Assembly: GCA_048595745.1 (NCBI GenBank)
Contig: CP184361.1
Direction: 5' to 3' (one strand)
Length of the DNA: 64,000 bases
Source: Aquipseudomonas alcaligenes_A
GTDB lineage: Bacteria; Pseudomonadota; Gammaproteobacteria; Pseudomonadales; Pseudomonadaceae
The notes under the pieces: model-generated
Databases searched by the model: none
The model's input: the letters and a program-made list of their open reading frames with translations, nothing else
Told to the model about the DNA's origin: nothing
Made by a program: the position numbers and the translations under genes
Shown here: piece after piece, positions 50,980 through 60,502 of the stretch
How positions within the stretch are numbered: the stretch's first letter is position 1
Layout of the letters: each line of letters begins with the position of its first letter

Positions 50980-51831
50980 ATGCGCACTTTCCGTCTGGTG
51001 ATCGCCTGCCCGGACCGCGTGGGTATTGTGGCCAAGGTCAGTAGCTTTCTGGCGACCTACAATGGCTGGATAACCGAGGCCAGCCATCATTCGGACAATC
51101 AGAGCGGCTGGTTCTTCATGCGCCACGAAATTCGCGCGGATTCCCTGCCATTCGATCTCGACGGCTTTCGCCAGGCTTTTGCGCCCATTGCTCGCGAGTT
51201 CTCCATGGAATGGCGCATCACCGATTCCGAGCAGAAGAAGCGGGTGGTGCTGATGGCCAGTCGTGAGTCGCATTGTCTGGCGGACCTGCTGCACCGCTGG
51301 CACAGCGACGAACTGGACTGCGATATTCCTTGCGTGGTGTCCAACCACAATGACCTGCGCAGCATGGTCGAGTGGCATGGCATCCCCTTCCATCACGTGC
51401 CCGTCGATCCGAAGGACAAGGCGCCGGCTTTCGCCGAAGTGGCTCGGCTGGTCGGCGACTACCATGCCGATGTGGTGGTGCTGGCGCGTTACATGCAGAT
51501 ACTGCCGCCGCAGCTGTGCCAGGAGTATGCCGGGCGGGTGATCAACATCCACCACAGCTTCCTGCCGTCCTTCGTTGGGGCCAAGCCCTATCACCAAGCC
51601 TCTCTGCGCGGGGTGAAACTGATCGGCGCCACCTGCCACTATGTCACCGAAGAACTGGATGCCGGCCCGATCATCGAGCAGGACGTGGTGCGCGTGAGTC
51701 ATCGCGACAGCGTCGAAGACATGGTGCGCCTGGGCAAGGACGTGGAGAAGATGGCGCTGGCCCGCGGTCTGCGCTATCACTTGGAAGACCGCGTGCTGGT
51801 GCACGACAACAAGACGGTGGTGTTCGACTGA
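50980..51831 (+). CDS. purU: Formyltetrahydrofolate deformylase
   Basis: 283 residues. An N-terminal ACT domain (RLVIACPDRVGIVAKVSSFL) is followed by the formyl-hydrolase domain with VVLARYMQILP and the catalytic INIHHSFLPSFVGAKPYHQA. The conserved Asp lies near LDAGPIIEQD. It releases formate from 10-formyl-THF. mvaT-purU is the expected order. Confidence 0.95.
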   Translation: MRTFRLVIACPDRVGIVAKVSSFLATYNGWITEASHHSDNQSGWFFMRHEIRADSLPFDLDGFRQAFAPIAREFSMEWRITDSEQKKRVVLMASRESHCLADLLHRWHSDELDCDIPCVVSNHNDLRSMVEWHGIPFHHVPVDPKDKAPAFAEVARLVGDYHADVVVLARYMQILPPQLCQEYAGRVINIHHSFLPSFVGAKPYHQASLRGVKLIGATCHYVTEELDAGPIIEQDVVRVSHRDSVEDMVRLGKDVEKMALARGLRYHLEDRVLVHDNKTVVFD

Positions 51832-51856
51832 CCGCTCTGCGCGGGAGGAGGACGAC

Positions 51857-52282
51857 ATGCTCAGATCGATTAAGGTGCGCGACTACATGACCACGCACCT
51901 GCTGACCTTCAGGTCCGATACCGACCTTTACCGGGCGATCGGGTTGCTGCTCGAGCACCGTTTGTCCGCTGCGCCTGTGGTGGACGAGGCAGGGCGATTG
52001 CTCGGGCTGCTGGCCGAGACTGATTGCCTGCGCGGCATTCTCTCTGGCGCTTATTTCGAGCAGACCGGTGGGCTGGTGGGTTCTTGCATGAATCCGCAGG
52101 TCGATACCGTATCGCCTGATGCCAGCGTTATCGAGGTGGCCGAACGCTTTCTGCAGGGCGGGCACCGACACCTGCCGGTGGTTGAGGAGGGGCGCTTGCT
52201 CGGTGAGCTCGGTTGTCACGAGGTGCTGCTGGCCGTGAAGGAATTCGCCCAGCACGACCGAGGTCATGTCGACCATGGCTGA
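51857..52282 (+). CDS. Two-CBS-domain protein
   Basis: 141 residues forming one Bateman module. The first CBS domain runs about 8-65 (VRDYMTTHLLTF, APVVDEAGRLLGLLAETD) and the second about 75-135 (MNPQVDTVSPDASV, HLPVVEEGRLLGELG). It probably binds an adenine nucleotide. It lies 25 bases after purU and has GGAGGA as ribosome site. The role is unknown. Confidence 0.85.
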   Translation: MLRSIKVRDYMTTHLLTFRSDTDLYRAIGLLLEHRLSAAPVVDEAGRLLGLLAETDCLRGILSGAYFEQTGGLVGSCMNPQVDTVSPDASVIEVAERFLQGGHRHLPVVEEGRLLGELGCHEVLLAVKEFAQHDRGHVDHG

Positions 52283-52469
52283 CAAGGCTCCCGGTACCGC
52301 TACACCGCCACCCACCCTCGGCGAGGGTTGTGTGCGCCGCTACGATCCCGAGGCGTTGAGCGAGCACGACGGCACCGAGTTTCCCGGTGCCGCCGAACTC
52401 TGGCAGAAGCTGCGACAAGCGCAGCCAGCTGCCGTCGAGGTGACGCAGGACGAGCCTGCGTCCGACTGA
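52275..52469 (+). CDS. Small hypothetical protein after the CBS gene
   Basis: 64 residues from ATG 52275 (or 67 from ATG 52266), overlapping the CBS gene end. It is hydrophilic with a short motif EFPGAAELWQKLRQAQ. Coding is supported by the tight overlap and matching codon use, not by a known family. Confidence 0.5.
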   Translation: MADKAPGTATPPPTLGEGCVRRYDPEALSEHDGTEFPGAAELWQKLRQAQPAAVEVTQDEPASD

Positions 52470-52471
52470 GG

Positions 52472-54349
52472 TCAGATGCGGAAGCTGTCGACCAGTTGCT
52501 TCAGGCGCGAGGCCTGTTGTTCCAGGTCGCCGCAAGCGCGCAGGGTCGCCTGCAGGTTCTCCACGCCCTCCTGGTTGAGGGTGTTGATCTCGGTAATGTC
52601 CATATTGAGCGAGTCGACCACGGCGGTCTGCTCCTCGGTGGCGGTGGCAACCGACTGGTTCATGCCGTCGATCTCGCCGATGCGCTGGGTCACGCTGCCC
52701 AGCCGTTCCCCGGCCTGGTTGGCGATCTCTACGCTTTCCTCGCTGTAGCGCTGGCTCTCGGTCATGGTGGTGACCGACTCGCGAGCGCCGACCTGCAGCT
52801 CCTCGATCATCTTCTGGATTTCCTGCGCCGACTCTTGCGTGCGGTGCGCCAGGTTGCGCACCTCGTCGGCTACCACGGCGAAGCCGCGACCCGCCTCGCC
52901 AGCCCGGGCAGCCTCGATGGCGGCATTGAGCGCCAGCAGGTTGGTCTGCTCGGAGATGCTCTTGATCACTTCGAGGATCTGGCCGATGTTCACCGTCTTG
53001 CTGTTCAGCGCCTCGATGTTGCGGCAGGAGGTGCTGATCTTTTCCGACAGCTCGTTCATTGCGGCGATGGTCTTCTGCAGTACCTGGCTGCCGTCCTCGG
53101 CCAGATGACGCGCATCCGAGGCCTGGTGTGACGCGTCCGCTGCGTTGCGCGCGATCTCCTGGGCTGCTGCGCCCAGCTCGTTGATCGCCGCGGCAACGCT
53201 GTTGGTGCGGCTGGCCTGTTCGTCGGAGTTGGCCATCGACGAGTTGGAGGCGTTGACCACCAGCTTGGCCACTTCGTTGAGCTGCTGGGTGGCCGAGGAC
53301 ACCTCGCGGATCGATCCGTGGATACGCTCGACGAACTGGTTGAAGGAGGTCGCCAGCTCGCCGAATTCATCGCGGCTCTGCACGCTCAGGCGCTTGGTCA
53401 GGTCGCCCTCGCCCTGGGCGATGTCGCGCATGGCCTTGCCCATCACCAGCAGCGGCTGCATCAGCACGCGGATCAGCATGCCCAGCAGGATCATGATGAT
53501 GACCACGGCAATGACGGTGGCGATGATGGCCGAGGCGCGGAACTCGCTGAGCGTGCTGTAGGCCTTGTCCTTGTCGATGGACAGACCGACGTACCAGTTG
53601 ACCGAGGGCAGGCCCTTGACCGGGGTGAAGGTCAGGATGCGTTCGACACCATCGAGCTCCGCTTCGGTCACGCCGGCGCTGACGGTCGGCGTGTTCTGCG
53701 GATAGACCTCCTTGAGGGTTTTCATCACCAGGTCCTTGTTCGGATGGACCAGGATCTTGCCGTCGGCGCTGAGCAGGAAGGCATAGCCGATGCCGTCGAA
53801 ATCCAGCGAGTTGATGATCTGCACCAGGGTATCCAGACTCAGGTCACCACCCGCCACGCCATTGGCCCCGGCCGGGGTGGCGATGGTGATGATCAGCTTG
53901 CTGGTGGCGGCATCCACGTAGGGTTCGGTCAGGGTGGAGCCACCGGCGGCCACGGCATCCTTGTACCAGGGGCGTGTGCGCGGATCATAGCCTTCCGGCA
54001 TTTCGCTATCCGGACGCATGGTAAAGGTGCCATCGGCCGAGCCCAGGTAGGTGAAGTCGAAGGTGGAGGTGAGCACCCTGCTCTCCAGCGTTTTGATCAG
54101 CGACTCCGGGGTTGTGGTCTCGTCGATCGACTGGGCTACGTTCTCCACCAGCAGGATGCGACCGGAGAGCCAGTTCTGGATATTGCTGGCCGTGACCTGG
54201 CCCAGGCTTTCCAGCTCATGTTCCAGGTCATCGCGGATGGCATTGCGCTGCAGGTAGTCGTTGTACAGGGTGAAGATTGAGAAGGCTGCTATGACCACCA
54301 GGGAGGCGGCGAGCAGGATCTTGTGGCTGAACTTCAGGTTCTGGGTCAT
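52472..54349 (-). CDS. Methyl-accepting chemotaxis protein with dCACHE domain (PctA-like)
   Basis: 625 residues from ATG 54349. TM1 lies at about 9-28, then a periplasmic dCACHE domain to about 270, TM2 near 272-295, HAMP to about 350, and the signalling domain with the hairpin tip EVIKSISEQTNLLALNAAIEAARAGE. The ligand pocket shows YDPRTRPWYKDA near 120 and LTEPYVDAATSK near 140. This fits the amino-acid-binding dCACHE motif (Tyr-x-x-Arg, Trp-Tyr, then a later Asp, here in GGDLSLDTL). The ligand is therefore probably an amino acid. No C-terminal pentapeptide tether is visible. Confidence 0.9.
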   Translation of the reverse strand: MTQNLKFSHKILLAASLVVIAAFSIFTLYNDYLQRNAIRDDLEHELESLGQVTASNIQNWLSGRILLVENVAQSIDETTTPESLIKTLESRVLTSTFDFTYLGSADGTFTMRPDSEMPEGYDPRTRPWYKDAVAAGGSTLTEPYVDAATSKLIITIATPAGANGVAGGDLSLDTLVQIINSLDFDGIGYAFLLSADGKILVHPNKDLVMKTLKEVYPQNTPTVSAGVTEAELDGVERILTFTPVKGLPSVNWYVGLSIDKDKAYSTLSEFRASAIIATVIAVVIIMILLGMLIRVLMQPLLVMGKAMRDIAQGEGDLTKRLSVQSRDEFGELATSFNQFVERIHGSIREVSSATQQLNEVAKLVVNASNSSMANSDEQASRTNSVAAAINELGAAAQEIARNAADASHQASDARHLAEDGSQVLQKTIAAMNELSEKISTSCRNIEALNSKTVNIGQILEVIKSISEQTNLLALNAAIEAARAGEAGRGFAVVADEVRNLAHRTQESAQEIQKMIEELQVGARESVTTMTESQRYSEESVEIANQAGERLGSVTQRIGEIDGMNQSVATATEEQTAVVDSLNMDITEINTLNQEGVENLQATLRACGDLEQQASRLKQLVDSFRI

Positions 54350-54476
54350 GGTTGCTTGCTTCCGGTAAGGTCTGGCAGCAGTCTTGTAGGTGGCCGTTCG
54401 ACGATGCGCCGGCCTTTTAGGTGACACCTTCTATAGCGACATAACTGAAGTAAAGCTTTAGCCCGGGGGATGGCAA

Positions 54477-55970
54477 ATGCCTGTGACCGATACTTTTGTG
54501 CTGGGGGCCGACCCGCAGGGCCAGGCCGTGAGCCAGGCTCTGCGCCTGACCAACCGTCACGGCCTGGTGGCCGGAGCCACGGGAACCGGAAAAACGGTGA
54601 CGTTGCAGCGTCTCGCTGAGCTGTTCAGCGATGCCGGTGTGGCGGTGTTCGCCGCGGACATCAAGGGTGATCTGTGCGGCCTGGGTGCAGCGGGCAGTCC
54701 GCAGGGCAAGGTGGCTGAGCGCATCGCCGGCATGCCCTGGCTGCATCACAGGCCCCAGGCTTATCCAGTGACCCTGTGGGACGTGGCCGGCAAGACCGGG
54801 CACCCGTTGCGCACCACCCTGAGCGAGATGGGGCCGTTGCTGCTGGGTAACTTGCTGGAGTTGACCGAAAGCCAGCAGGCCGCGCTCTACGCCGCTTTTC
54901 AGGTGGCCGATCGCGAGGGGCTGCTGTTGCTCGATCTCAAGGATCTCAAGGCATTGCTCAATCACCTGAAGGATCATCCTGAGCTGCTCGGCGAAGATCG
55001 TGCATTGTTTGCCGGCGCCTCGGCCCAGGCCCTCCTGCGACGTCTGGCCACGCTGGAGCAGCAGGGGGCCGAGGCTCTGTTCGGTGAGCCGGCGTTGCAA
55101 CTGGAAGATGTTCTGCAGCCGGAGGCGGATGGTCGGGGGCGCATCCACCTGCTGGATGCCAGTCGTCTGGTGCACGAGGCGCCCAAGGTTTATGCGACTT
55201 TCCTGCTCTGGCTGCTGGCCGAGCTGTTCGAGCAATTGCCGGAACGCGGCGATGCCGAGAAGCCCGTACTGGCGCTGTTCTTCGACGAGGCACACCTGCT
55301 CTTTGCCGACACCCCCAGGGCCCTGCAGGAGCGCTTGGAACAAGTCGTACGTCTGATCCGCTCCAAGGGTGTGGGGGTCTATTTCGTCACCCAGTCGCCC
55401 AGCGACTTGCCGGATGCAGTGCTGGCCCAGCTTGGCCTGCGCATCCAGCATGGCCTGCGCGCCTTCACCGCCAAGGAGCAGAAGTCCCTGCGCGCGGTCG
55501 CCGATGGCTTCCGCCCCAACCCGGCGTTCGACAGCCTCAGCGTGCTCACCGAACTGGGCATAGGTGAGGCGCTGGTGGGTACCCTGGAGGAAAAGGGTAC
55601 GCCGGCCATGGTTCAGCGCGTGGTCATCGCCCCGCCGCAGTCGCGCATCGGCCCGCTGAACGAAACGGAGCGCGCGGCACTGCTGCGTAGCTCGCCTCAG
55701 GCCGGTCGTTACGACAAAGCGGTCGACCGCGAGTCGGCCTACGAGATGCTCATGGCGCGCGCGGCCGAGGCGCCGGCGCCGGGAGCGTCAGGCAAGACTG
55801 CTGCCGCCCCGGCAGAGCAGGGTGGGCTCGGCGGTATGGCGGGCGAGCTGCTGGGTACCCTGGCCAGCCAGGTGATGAAGACAGCGGTGCGCCAAGCCGC
55901 CAACCAGATTGGTCGGCAGCTGGTACGTGGGCTGATGGGGTCGCTGCTGGGAGGTGGCCGGCGCCGGTAA
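54477..55970 (+). CDS. HerA-like / DUF853 P-loop ATPase (YjgR-like)
   Basis: 497 residues. Walker A GATGTGKTVTLQRL lies near 33, ADIKGDLCGLG near 60, Walker B LALFFDEAHLLF near 268, and an arginine-finger-type region LRIQHGLRAFTAKEQKSL near 325. The tail is Gly/Ala-rich with LLGGGRRR. The family resembles HerA/FtsK translocases, but the cellular role of YjgR proteins is not established. Confidence 0.88.
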   Translation: MPVTDTFVLGADPQGQAVSQALRLTNRHGLVAGATGTGKTVTLQRLAELFSDAGVAVFAADIKGDLCGLGAAGSPQGKVAERIAGMPWLHHRPQAYPVTLWDVAGKTGHPLRTTLSEMGPLLLGNLLELTESQQAALYAAFQVADREGLLLLDLKDLKALLNHLKDHPELLGEDRALFAGASAQALLRRLATLEQQGAEALFGEPALQLEDVLQPEADGRGRIHLLDASRLVHEAPKVYATFLLWLLAELFEQLPERGDAEKPVLALFFDEAHLLFADTPRALQERLEQVVRLIRSKGVGVYFVTQSPSDLPDAVLAQLGLRIQHGLRAFTAKEQKSLRAVADGFRPNPAFDSLSVLTELGIGEALVGTLEEKGTPAMVQRVVIAPPQSRIGPLNETERAALLRSSPQAGRYDKAVDRESAYEMLMARAAEAPAPGASGKTAAAPAEQGGLGGMAGELLGTLASQVMKTAVRQAANQIGRQLVRGLMGSLLGGGRRR

Positions 55971-55979
55971 GGCGCCGAT

Positions 55980-56174
55980 TCACTCGGTTTCGCGGGCCTG
56001 TTCGATCTTCTGCAGTTCCTGTTGGAACGCCTGGTCGAGCAGGCTGGGTTTCTTGCGCCAGGGTTTGCGTTCGGGGTCTGGCTGAGCCGCGTAGGTCACG
56101 ACCTCGCCGCCGTATACATCCTTGTAACGTTGCGCCTGACGCTCCAGTTCGGCGCGCAGTTCGTCTTTCGTCAC
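55980..56174 (-). CDS. Small conserved hypothetical protein near cysNC
   Basis: 64 residues, charged and helical at both ends (MTKDELRAELERQAQRYKDV and the Gln/Glu-rich tail) with a Pro/Arg/Lys middle. It is soluble, with no known domain. A small gene of this kind sits close to cysNC in other pseudomonads as well. Confidence 0.6.
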   Translation of the reverse strand: MTKDELRAELERQAQRYKDVYGGEVVTYAAQPDPERKPWRKKPSLLDQAFQQELQKIEQARETE

Positions 56175-56534
56175 ATGTTCACCCGTTGAGAGAGGGGCCA
56201 GAAGTGGCGCCAGTCATCTGCATCAATACAGAATGTCTATAAGTAAGACGGTCGTGATTATAGCGATTGGCTCTTTAGTTTTCATCGCTAATCAGTTTGA
56301 GCTTCCATTATTGGAGACCTTGTCGCACCAGGAGTTCAGTGAATCTGACTGCTTGGGCAAGTTGTTTCTGGCTAATCGTGCAGGCACAACTTTGCTTGCC
56401 GACTGGGAAATAACATTCCCGCAGCGGTAATGATCTTGCTTCGATAACGAGCGTGCAGTCGCGCCGCAAAGCCGGTGTGATAATGCGGATTCATGTTGGA
56501 GTGGGTCGAGCGGGGGCCTGACCCGCTCGGTTGC
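56175..56534. other. 360-base gap before cysNC with one doubtful small ORF
   Basis: This gap is lower in GC than its surroundings. It holds a possible 65-codon ORF (listed separately) and, at about 56508-56527, a GAGCGGG/CCCGCTC hairpin just after the cysNC stop. The hairpin could help end the minus-strand cys operon but lacks a T-run. Nothing else was recognised. Confidence 0.5.
56233..56430 (+). CDS. Doubtful small membrane ORF
   Basis: 65 codons beginning with a hydrophobic stretch (residues 5-19) like a signal anchor, then a polar tail. It has low GC, no clear ribosome site and no known family. It may be chance. Confidence 0.2.
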   Translation: MSISKTVVIIAIGSLVFIANQFELPLLETLSHQEFSESDCLGKLFLANRAGTTLLADWEITFPQR

Positions 56535-58424
56535 TCAGGCCAGGAAACCCCGCTCGCGCAGTTGCTGGACGATCAGGTCAGCTGCTTCGTCGGCACTGTG
56601 CCTGAGCGTCTCGATGCGGATTTCCGGCTGCTCCGGTGCCTCATAGGGCGAGTCGATGCCGGTGAAGTTCTTCAGTTCGCCACGTCGGGCCTTCTTGTAC
56701 AGTCCCTTGGGATCGCGCTTCTCCACTTCTGCCAGCGGAGTGTCGACGAACACCTCGATGAACTCGCCTTCGGCGACCAGATCCCTGGCCAGCTGACGCT
56801 CCGAGCGGAATGGCGAGATGAAGGCAGTGACCACCATCAGCCCCGCATCCACCATCAGCTTGGCCACTTCGCCGATACGGCGAATGTTCTCCACACGATC
56901 GGCGGCGGTGAAGCCCAGGTCCTTGTTCAGGCCGTGGCGCACGTTGTCGCCGTCGAGCAGGTAGGTGTGCACGCCCTGGGCGTGGAGGCGGCGCTCCAGC
57001 AGGTTGGCGATGGTCGACTTGCCGGCGCCGGACAGGCCGGTCAACCAGATCACGCAGGGTTTGTGACCGTTGAGGCGGGTGCGTGCCGTTTTGTCGACTT
57101 CCACGGCCTGCCAGTGGATGTTCTGCGATCGGCGCAGGGCGAAGTGCAGCATGCCGGCACCCACCGTCTGATGGGTGTAGCGGTCGATGACGATGAAGCT
57201 GCCCATGTCGCGGTTTTCCGCATAAGGATCGAAGGGCGTGGCACGGTCCAGGCTCAGGGTGCAGACTCCGATCTCGTTGAGCCCGAGGGTCTTGGCCGGC
57301 AGATTGTCGAGGCTGTTGACGTCGACTTGGTGCTTCGGGCGACCCAGTGCGCCGCCGATGCTGCTGGCGCCCAGTTTGATCAGGTAGGGGCGCCCCGGCA
57401 GCATGCGCTCCTCGCTCATCCAGACCACCGTCGCCTCGAACTGGTCGGCTACCGCCGGCGGCGCATCGGCCGCGGCAATCACGTCTCCGCGGCTGATGTC
57501 GATCTCGTCGCTCAGGGTCAGGGTTACCGATTGACCGCTAATGGCCTGCGGCAGATCGCCATTCAGGGTGACGATGCGTTCGACCCGGCTGGTCTTGCCC
57601 GAGGGCAGCACGCGTACAGCATCGCCGGGTCGCACACTGCCGCCGAGTATGCGCCCGGAAAAACCGCGGAAATCTGGGGTAGGGCGGTTCACCCACTGAA
57701 CCGGCATACGCAACGGCGCATCCTCGCGGGCCTGCGCCAGCTCCACCGTCTCAAGGAACTGCATCAGGCTCGGCCCCTGATACCAGGGTGTGTTCGTGCT
57801 GGGTTCGGTGATGTTGTCGCCACGCAGGGCCGACAGCGGGATGCTCTGGATATGTTCTATGCCGAGGCGGCTGGCGAAGGCGCGGTAGTCGGCGTCGATC
57901 TGCTCGAACACTTCCTGCGAGTAACCGACCATGTCCAGCTTGTTGATCGCCACTACCACCCGGCGGATGCCGATCAGCGATACCAGATAGCTGTGCCGGC
58001 GGGTCTGGATCAGCACGCCCTTGCGCGCGTCGATCAGGATCACGGCGACGTCGGCGGTGGAGGCGCCGGTGATCATGTTGCGGGTGTACTGCTCGTGACC
58101 GGGGGTGTCGGCGACGATGAACTTGCGCTTCTCGGTGGCGAAGAAACGATAGGCCACGTCGATTGTGATGCCCTGTTCACGCTCGGCGGACAGGCCATCC
58201 ACCAGCAGGGCGAAGTCCAGTTCACCACCCTGGGTGCCGTGCTTTCTCGAGTCGCTTTCCAGGGCGCTAAGCTGGTCTTCCAGCAAGGCCTTGGACTCGT
58301 AGAGCAGGCGTCCGATCAGCGTACTTTTGCCATCGTCGACGCTGCCGCAGGTGATGAAGCGCAGCAGGGTCTTGTGCTGGTGTACCGCGATGTCCTCATC
58401 GATGAGCTGGCGGTGAGCGTTCAT
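56535..58424 (-). CDS. cysNC: Sulfate adenylyltransferase subunit 1 / APS kinase fusion
   Basis: 629 residues. The N-terminal GTPase CysN has GSVDDGKSTLIGRLL near 28 and DTPGHEQYTRNM near 105. The C-terminal APS kinase (from about 450) has GLSGAGKSTIANLLERRL. Together with CysD it makes APS from sulfate and ATP with GTP hydrolysis, then PAPS. The start overlaps the cysD stop (ATGA). Confidence 0.96.
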   Translation of the reverse strand: MNAHRQLIDEDIAVHQHKTLLRFITCGSVDDGKSTLIGRLLYESKALLEDQLSALESDSRKHGTQGGELDFALLVDGLSAEREQGITIDVAYRFFATEKRKFIVADTPGHEQYTRNMITGASTADVAVILIDARKGVLIQTRRHSYLVSLIGIRRVVVAINKLDMVGYSQEVFEQIDADYRAFASRLGIEHIQSIPLSALRGDNITEPSTNTPWYQGPSLMQFLETVELAQAREDAPLRMPVQWVNRPTPDFRGFSGRILGGSVRPGDAVRVLPSGKTSRVERIVTLNGDLPQAISGQSVTLTLSDEIDISRGDVIAAADAPPAVADQFEATVVWMSEERMLPGRPYLIKLGASSIGGALGRPKHQVDVNSLDNLPAKTLGLNEIGVCTLSLDRATPFDPYAENRDMGSFIVIDRYTHQTVGAGMLHFALRRSQNIHWQAVEVDKTARTRLNGHKPCVIWLTGLSGAGKSTIANLLERRLHAQGVHTYLLDGDNVRHGLNKDLGFTAADRVENIRRIGEVAKLMVDAGLMVVTAFISPFRSERQLARDLVAEGEFIEVFVDTPLAEVEKRDPKGLYKKARRGELKNFTGIDSPYEAPEQPEIRIETLRHSADEAADLIVQQLRERGFLA

Positions 58425-59323
58425 CAGAAGTATCCCTCGACTTTTTTCTTCTCCATGGAACCGGCGCTGTCGTGATCGATGACCCGCCCCTGGCGCTCGC
58501 TAGTGGTGGCCAGCAGCATTTCGCGGATGATCGCCGGCAGGCTGTCGGCTGCAGACTCCACCGCACTGGTCAGCGGGTAGCAGCCCAGGTTGCGGAAGCG
58601 CACGCTTTTCAGTTCCGGCTGTTCACCGGGTCGCAGCGGCATGCGCTCGTCGTCGACCATGATCAGAACGCCGTCGCGCTCCACCACCGGTCGCTTGTCG
58701 GCAAAGTACAGGGGCACTATCGGGATGTTCTCCAGATGGATGTACTGCCAGATGTCCAGCTCGGTCCAGTTCGACAGGGGGAACGCACGGATGCTCTCGC
58801 CGGGCAGTTTGCGAGCGTTGTACAGGCGCCACAGCTCGGGGCGCTGAGCCTTGGGTTCCCAGCGGTGCTGGGCGCTGCGGAAGGAGAACACGCGCTCCTT
58901 GGCGCGCGACTTTTCCTCGTCGCGGCGGGCTCCGCCGAAGGCCAGGTCGAAGCCGTACTTGTCCAGTGCCTGTTTCAGGCCCTCGGTCTTCCACAGATCG
59001 ATATGCAGGGCCGAACCGTGGGTGAAGGGATTGATGCCGCGGACCCGGGCGTCCTCGTTGTGGTGTACCAGCAACTCCATACCCGACTCGCGGGCCATGC
59101 GCTCGCGCATCTCGTACATGGCGCGGAACTTCCAGGTGGTATCCACGTGCAGCAGCGGGAAGGGCGGGCGCGAGGGAAAGAAGGCCTTGCGCGCCAGGTG
59201 CAGCATCACCCCGCTGTCCTTGCCGATGGAATAGAGCATCACCGGATTTTCCGCCTCGGAGATCGCTTCGCGGAAGATGTCGATGCTCTCCGCTTCCAGG
59301 CGTTCAAGATGGGTAAGGGGCAT
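58424..59323 (-). CDS. cysD: Sulfate adenylyltransferase subunit 2
   Basis: 299 residues. The PP-loop is MLYSIGKDSGVMLHLARKAF near 29, with family motifs LLHVDTTWKFRAMYEMRE and AFGGARRDEEKSRAKER. It is the catalytic adenylyl-transfer subunit, coupled to cysNC. The lysine-rich C-terminus (SMEKKKVEGYF) is usual. Confidence 0.96.
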   Translation of the reverse strand: MPLTHLERLEAESIDIFREAISEAENPVMLYSIGKDSGVMLHLARKAFFPSRPPFPLLHVDTTWKFRAMYEMRERMARESGMELLVHHNEDARVRGINPFTHGSALHIDLWKTEGLKQALDKYGFDLAFGGARRDEEKSRAKERVFSFRSAQHRWEPKAQRPELWRLYNARKLPGESIRAFPLSNWTELDIWQYIHLENIPIVPLYFADKRPVVERDGVLIMVDDERMPLRPGEQPELKSVRFRNLGCYPLTSAVESAADSLPAIIREMLLATTSERQGRVIDHDSAGSMEKKKVEGYF

Positions 59324-59441
59324 GTTCGGTGCCTCATGTGGCCAATGGGGTGCAGCTTACCGGTCGCCCGGGTTGGTCAACAGGGCCGGGGGCTGTGAGG
59401 CAGCGTGTCAGTGAGGGCGACCCTGGTCGCCCCGGGCGTGC

Positions 59442-60338
59442 TCAATTGCTGCTCTTGAACTGGCTGGCGAAGTCCCAGGCCGCCTGGCTGGCGGAGAAAT
59501 GGCCGCCGAACAGCTTGCGGTTGCGCCGGCTGTCGCCGCCGGGCCAGACATGTTCGCCTCCGGGAATCAGTCGAAGTTGCAAAGGCGCCTTGCCCTGGCA
59601 GTTCCAGCTGGTCAGCTCGGAACCATCCGGCAGTGCCTGCCCGCTCGGTGGGGTGTTGCAGCCTTGGGCGTTGGCGATCATCTGCAGGGTCTCGGGCACG
59701 GAGCGGTGCTGCACACCGGCGATGGCGTTCTCCCCCATGCCCCCCTGGTACGGCACATTGCTGTCCTTGCTGCCATGGATATGCAGCACCGCAACCCTGC
59801 TGGCTCCGGGGCAGCTGTTCAGCGCCAGCGTACCCGAGACGGGGACAATGGCGGCGATATCCTGCGGCAGTTCGCAGGCCAGCCGGTAAGCCATCATCGC
59901 GCCATTGGAGATGCCGGTGGCGTAGATGCGTGAGTGATCGAGGGCGTGGCGCTTGGCTACATCGGCAAGCATGGCCTGGATGAAACCGACGTCGTCGACA
60001 TTGCCTTCGACTGCCGGACCGCAGCATTTCCCGGCATTCCAGGTGCGGCGGTTGGGCATCAGGCGCATGCCGGTACCATTGGGGTAGGCGACCAGAAAAC
60101 CGTTGCTCTGAGCCACACGGTTCATGCCGGTGGTGCGCTCGGTTTCATCGGCATTGCCCAGCCCGCCGTGCATCACGATCATCAGTGGCAGGGGCGCTTT
60201 GGGGGCGCCATCTGGTACGAACAGCTTATAGCTGCGTTCGGCACCGGCGAAGTTCAGTTGATGGGTTTCTCCCTCGCGGGCCTGTGCGGTAAAGATGAGA
60301 AAACCAAGGATTAGCGGTAATCCCTTCTTAGTGAACAT
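59442..60338 (-). CDS. Secreted esterase of the PHB depolymerase / feruloyl esterase family
   Basis: 298 residues. A Sec signal peptide (about 1-20) precedes an alpha/beta hydrolase. IVMHGGLGNADETERTTGMN carries the oxyanion region, GISNGAMMAYRLACELPQD the nucleophile Ser near 142, and HIHGSKDSNVPY and GGEHVWPGG the Asp and His. This LpqC-like group cleaves short-chain or aromatic esters or polyhydroxyalkanoate fragments; the true substrate is open. It stands alone after cysD. Confidence 0.85.
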   Translation of the reverse strand: MFTKKGLPLILGFLIFTAQAREGETHQLNFAGAERSYKLFVPDGAPKAPLPLMIVMHGGLGNADETERTTGMNRVAQSNGFLVAYPNGTGMRLMPNRRTWNAGKCCGPAVEGNVDDVGFIQAMLADVAKRHALDHSRIYATGISNGAMMAYRLACELPQDIAAIVPVSGTLALNSCPGASRVAVLHIHGSKDSNVPYQGGMGENAIAGVQHRSVPETLQMIANAQGCNTPPSGQALPDGSELTSWNCQGKAPLQLRLIPGGEHVWPGGDSRRNRKLFGGHFSASQAAWDFASQFKSSN

Positions 60339-60502
60339 GGGGCGCCCCCAGTCGATCGCTGCTGCTTTTGGTCATTGGACGTTGGCCTGATAAACGACTA
60401 CGCCGCGGGTCACCGGGCCCGATATCCGCTGCTGTACCTCCAGCGTATGGCCTGATGAATCATCGTGGCCATGTGTGATCAAAGGGGGGCGCAGTCGCCG
60501 GC

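Noticed and set aside
59415..59432. GGGCGACC/GGTCGCCC hairpin as terminator of the esterase gene
   Set aside because: There is no T-tract in the direction of transcription; it may be an incidental GC-rich palindrome.
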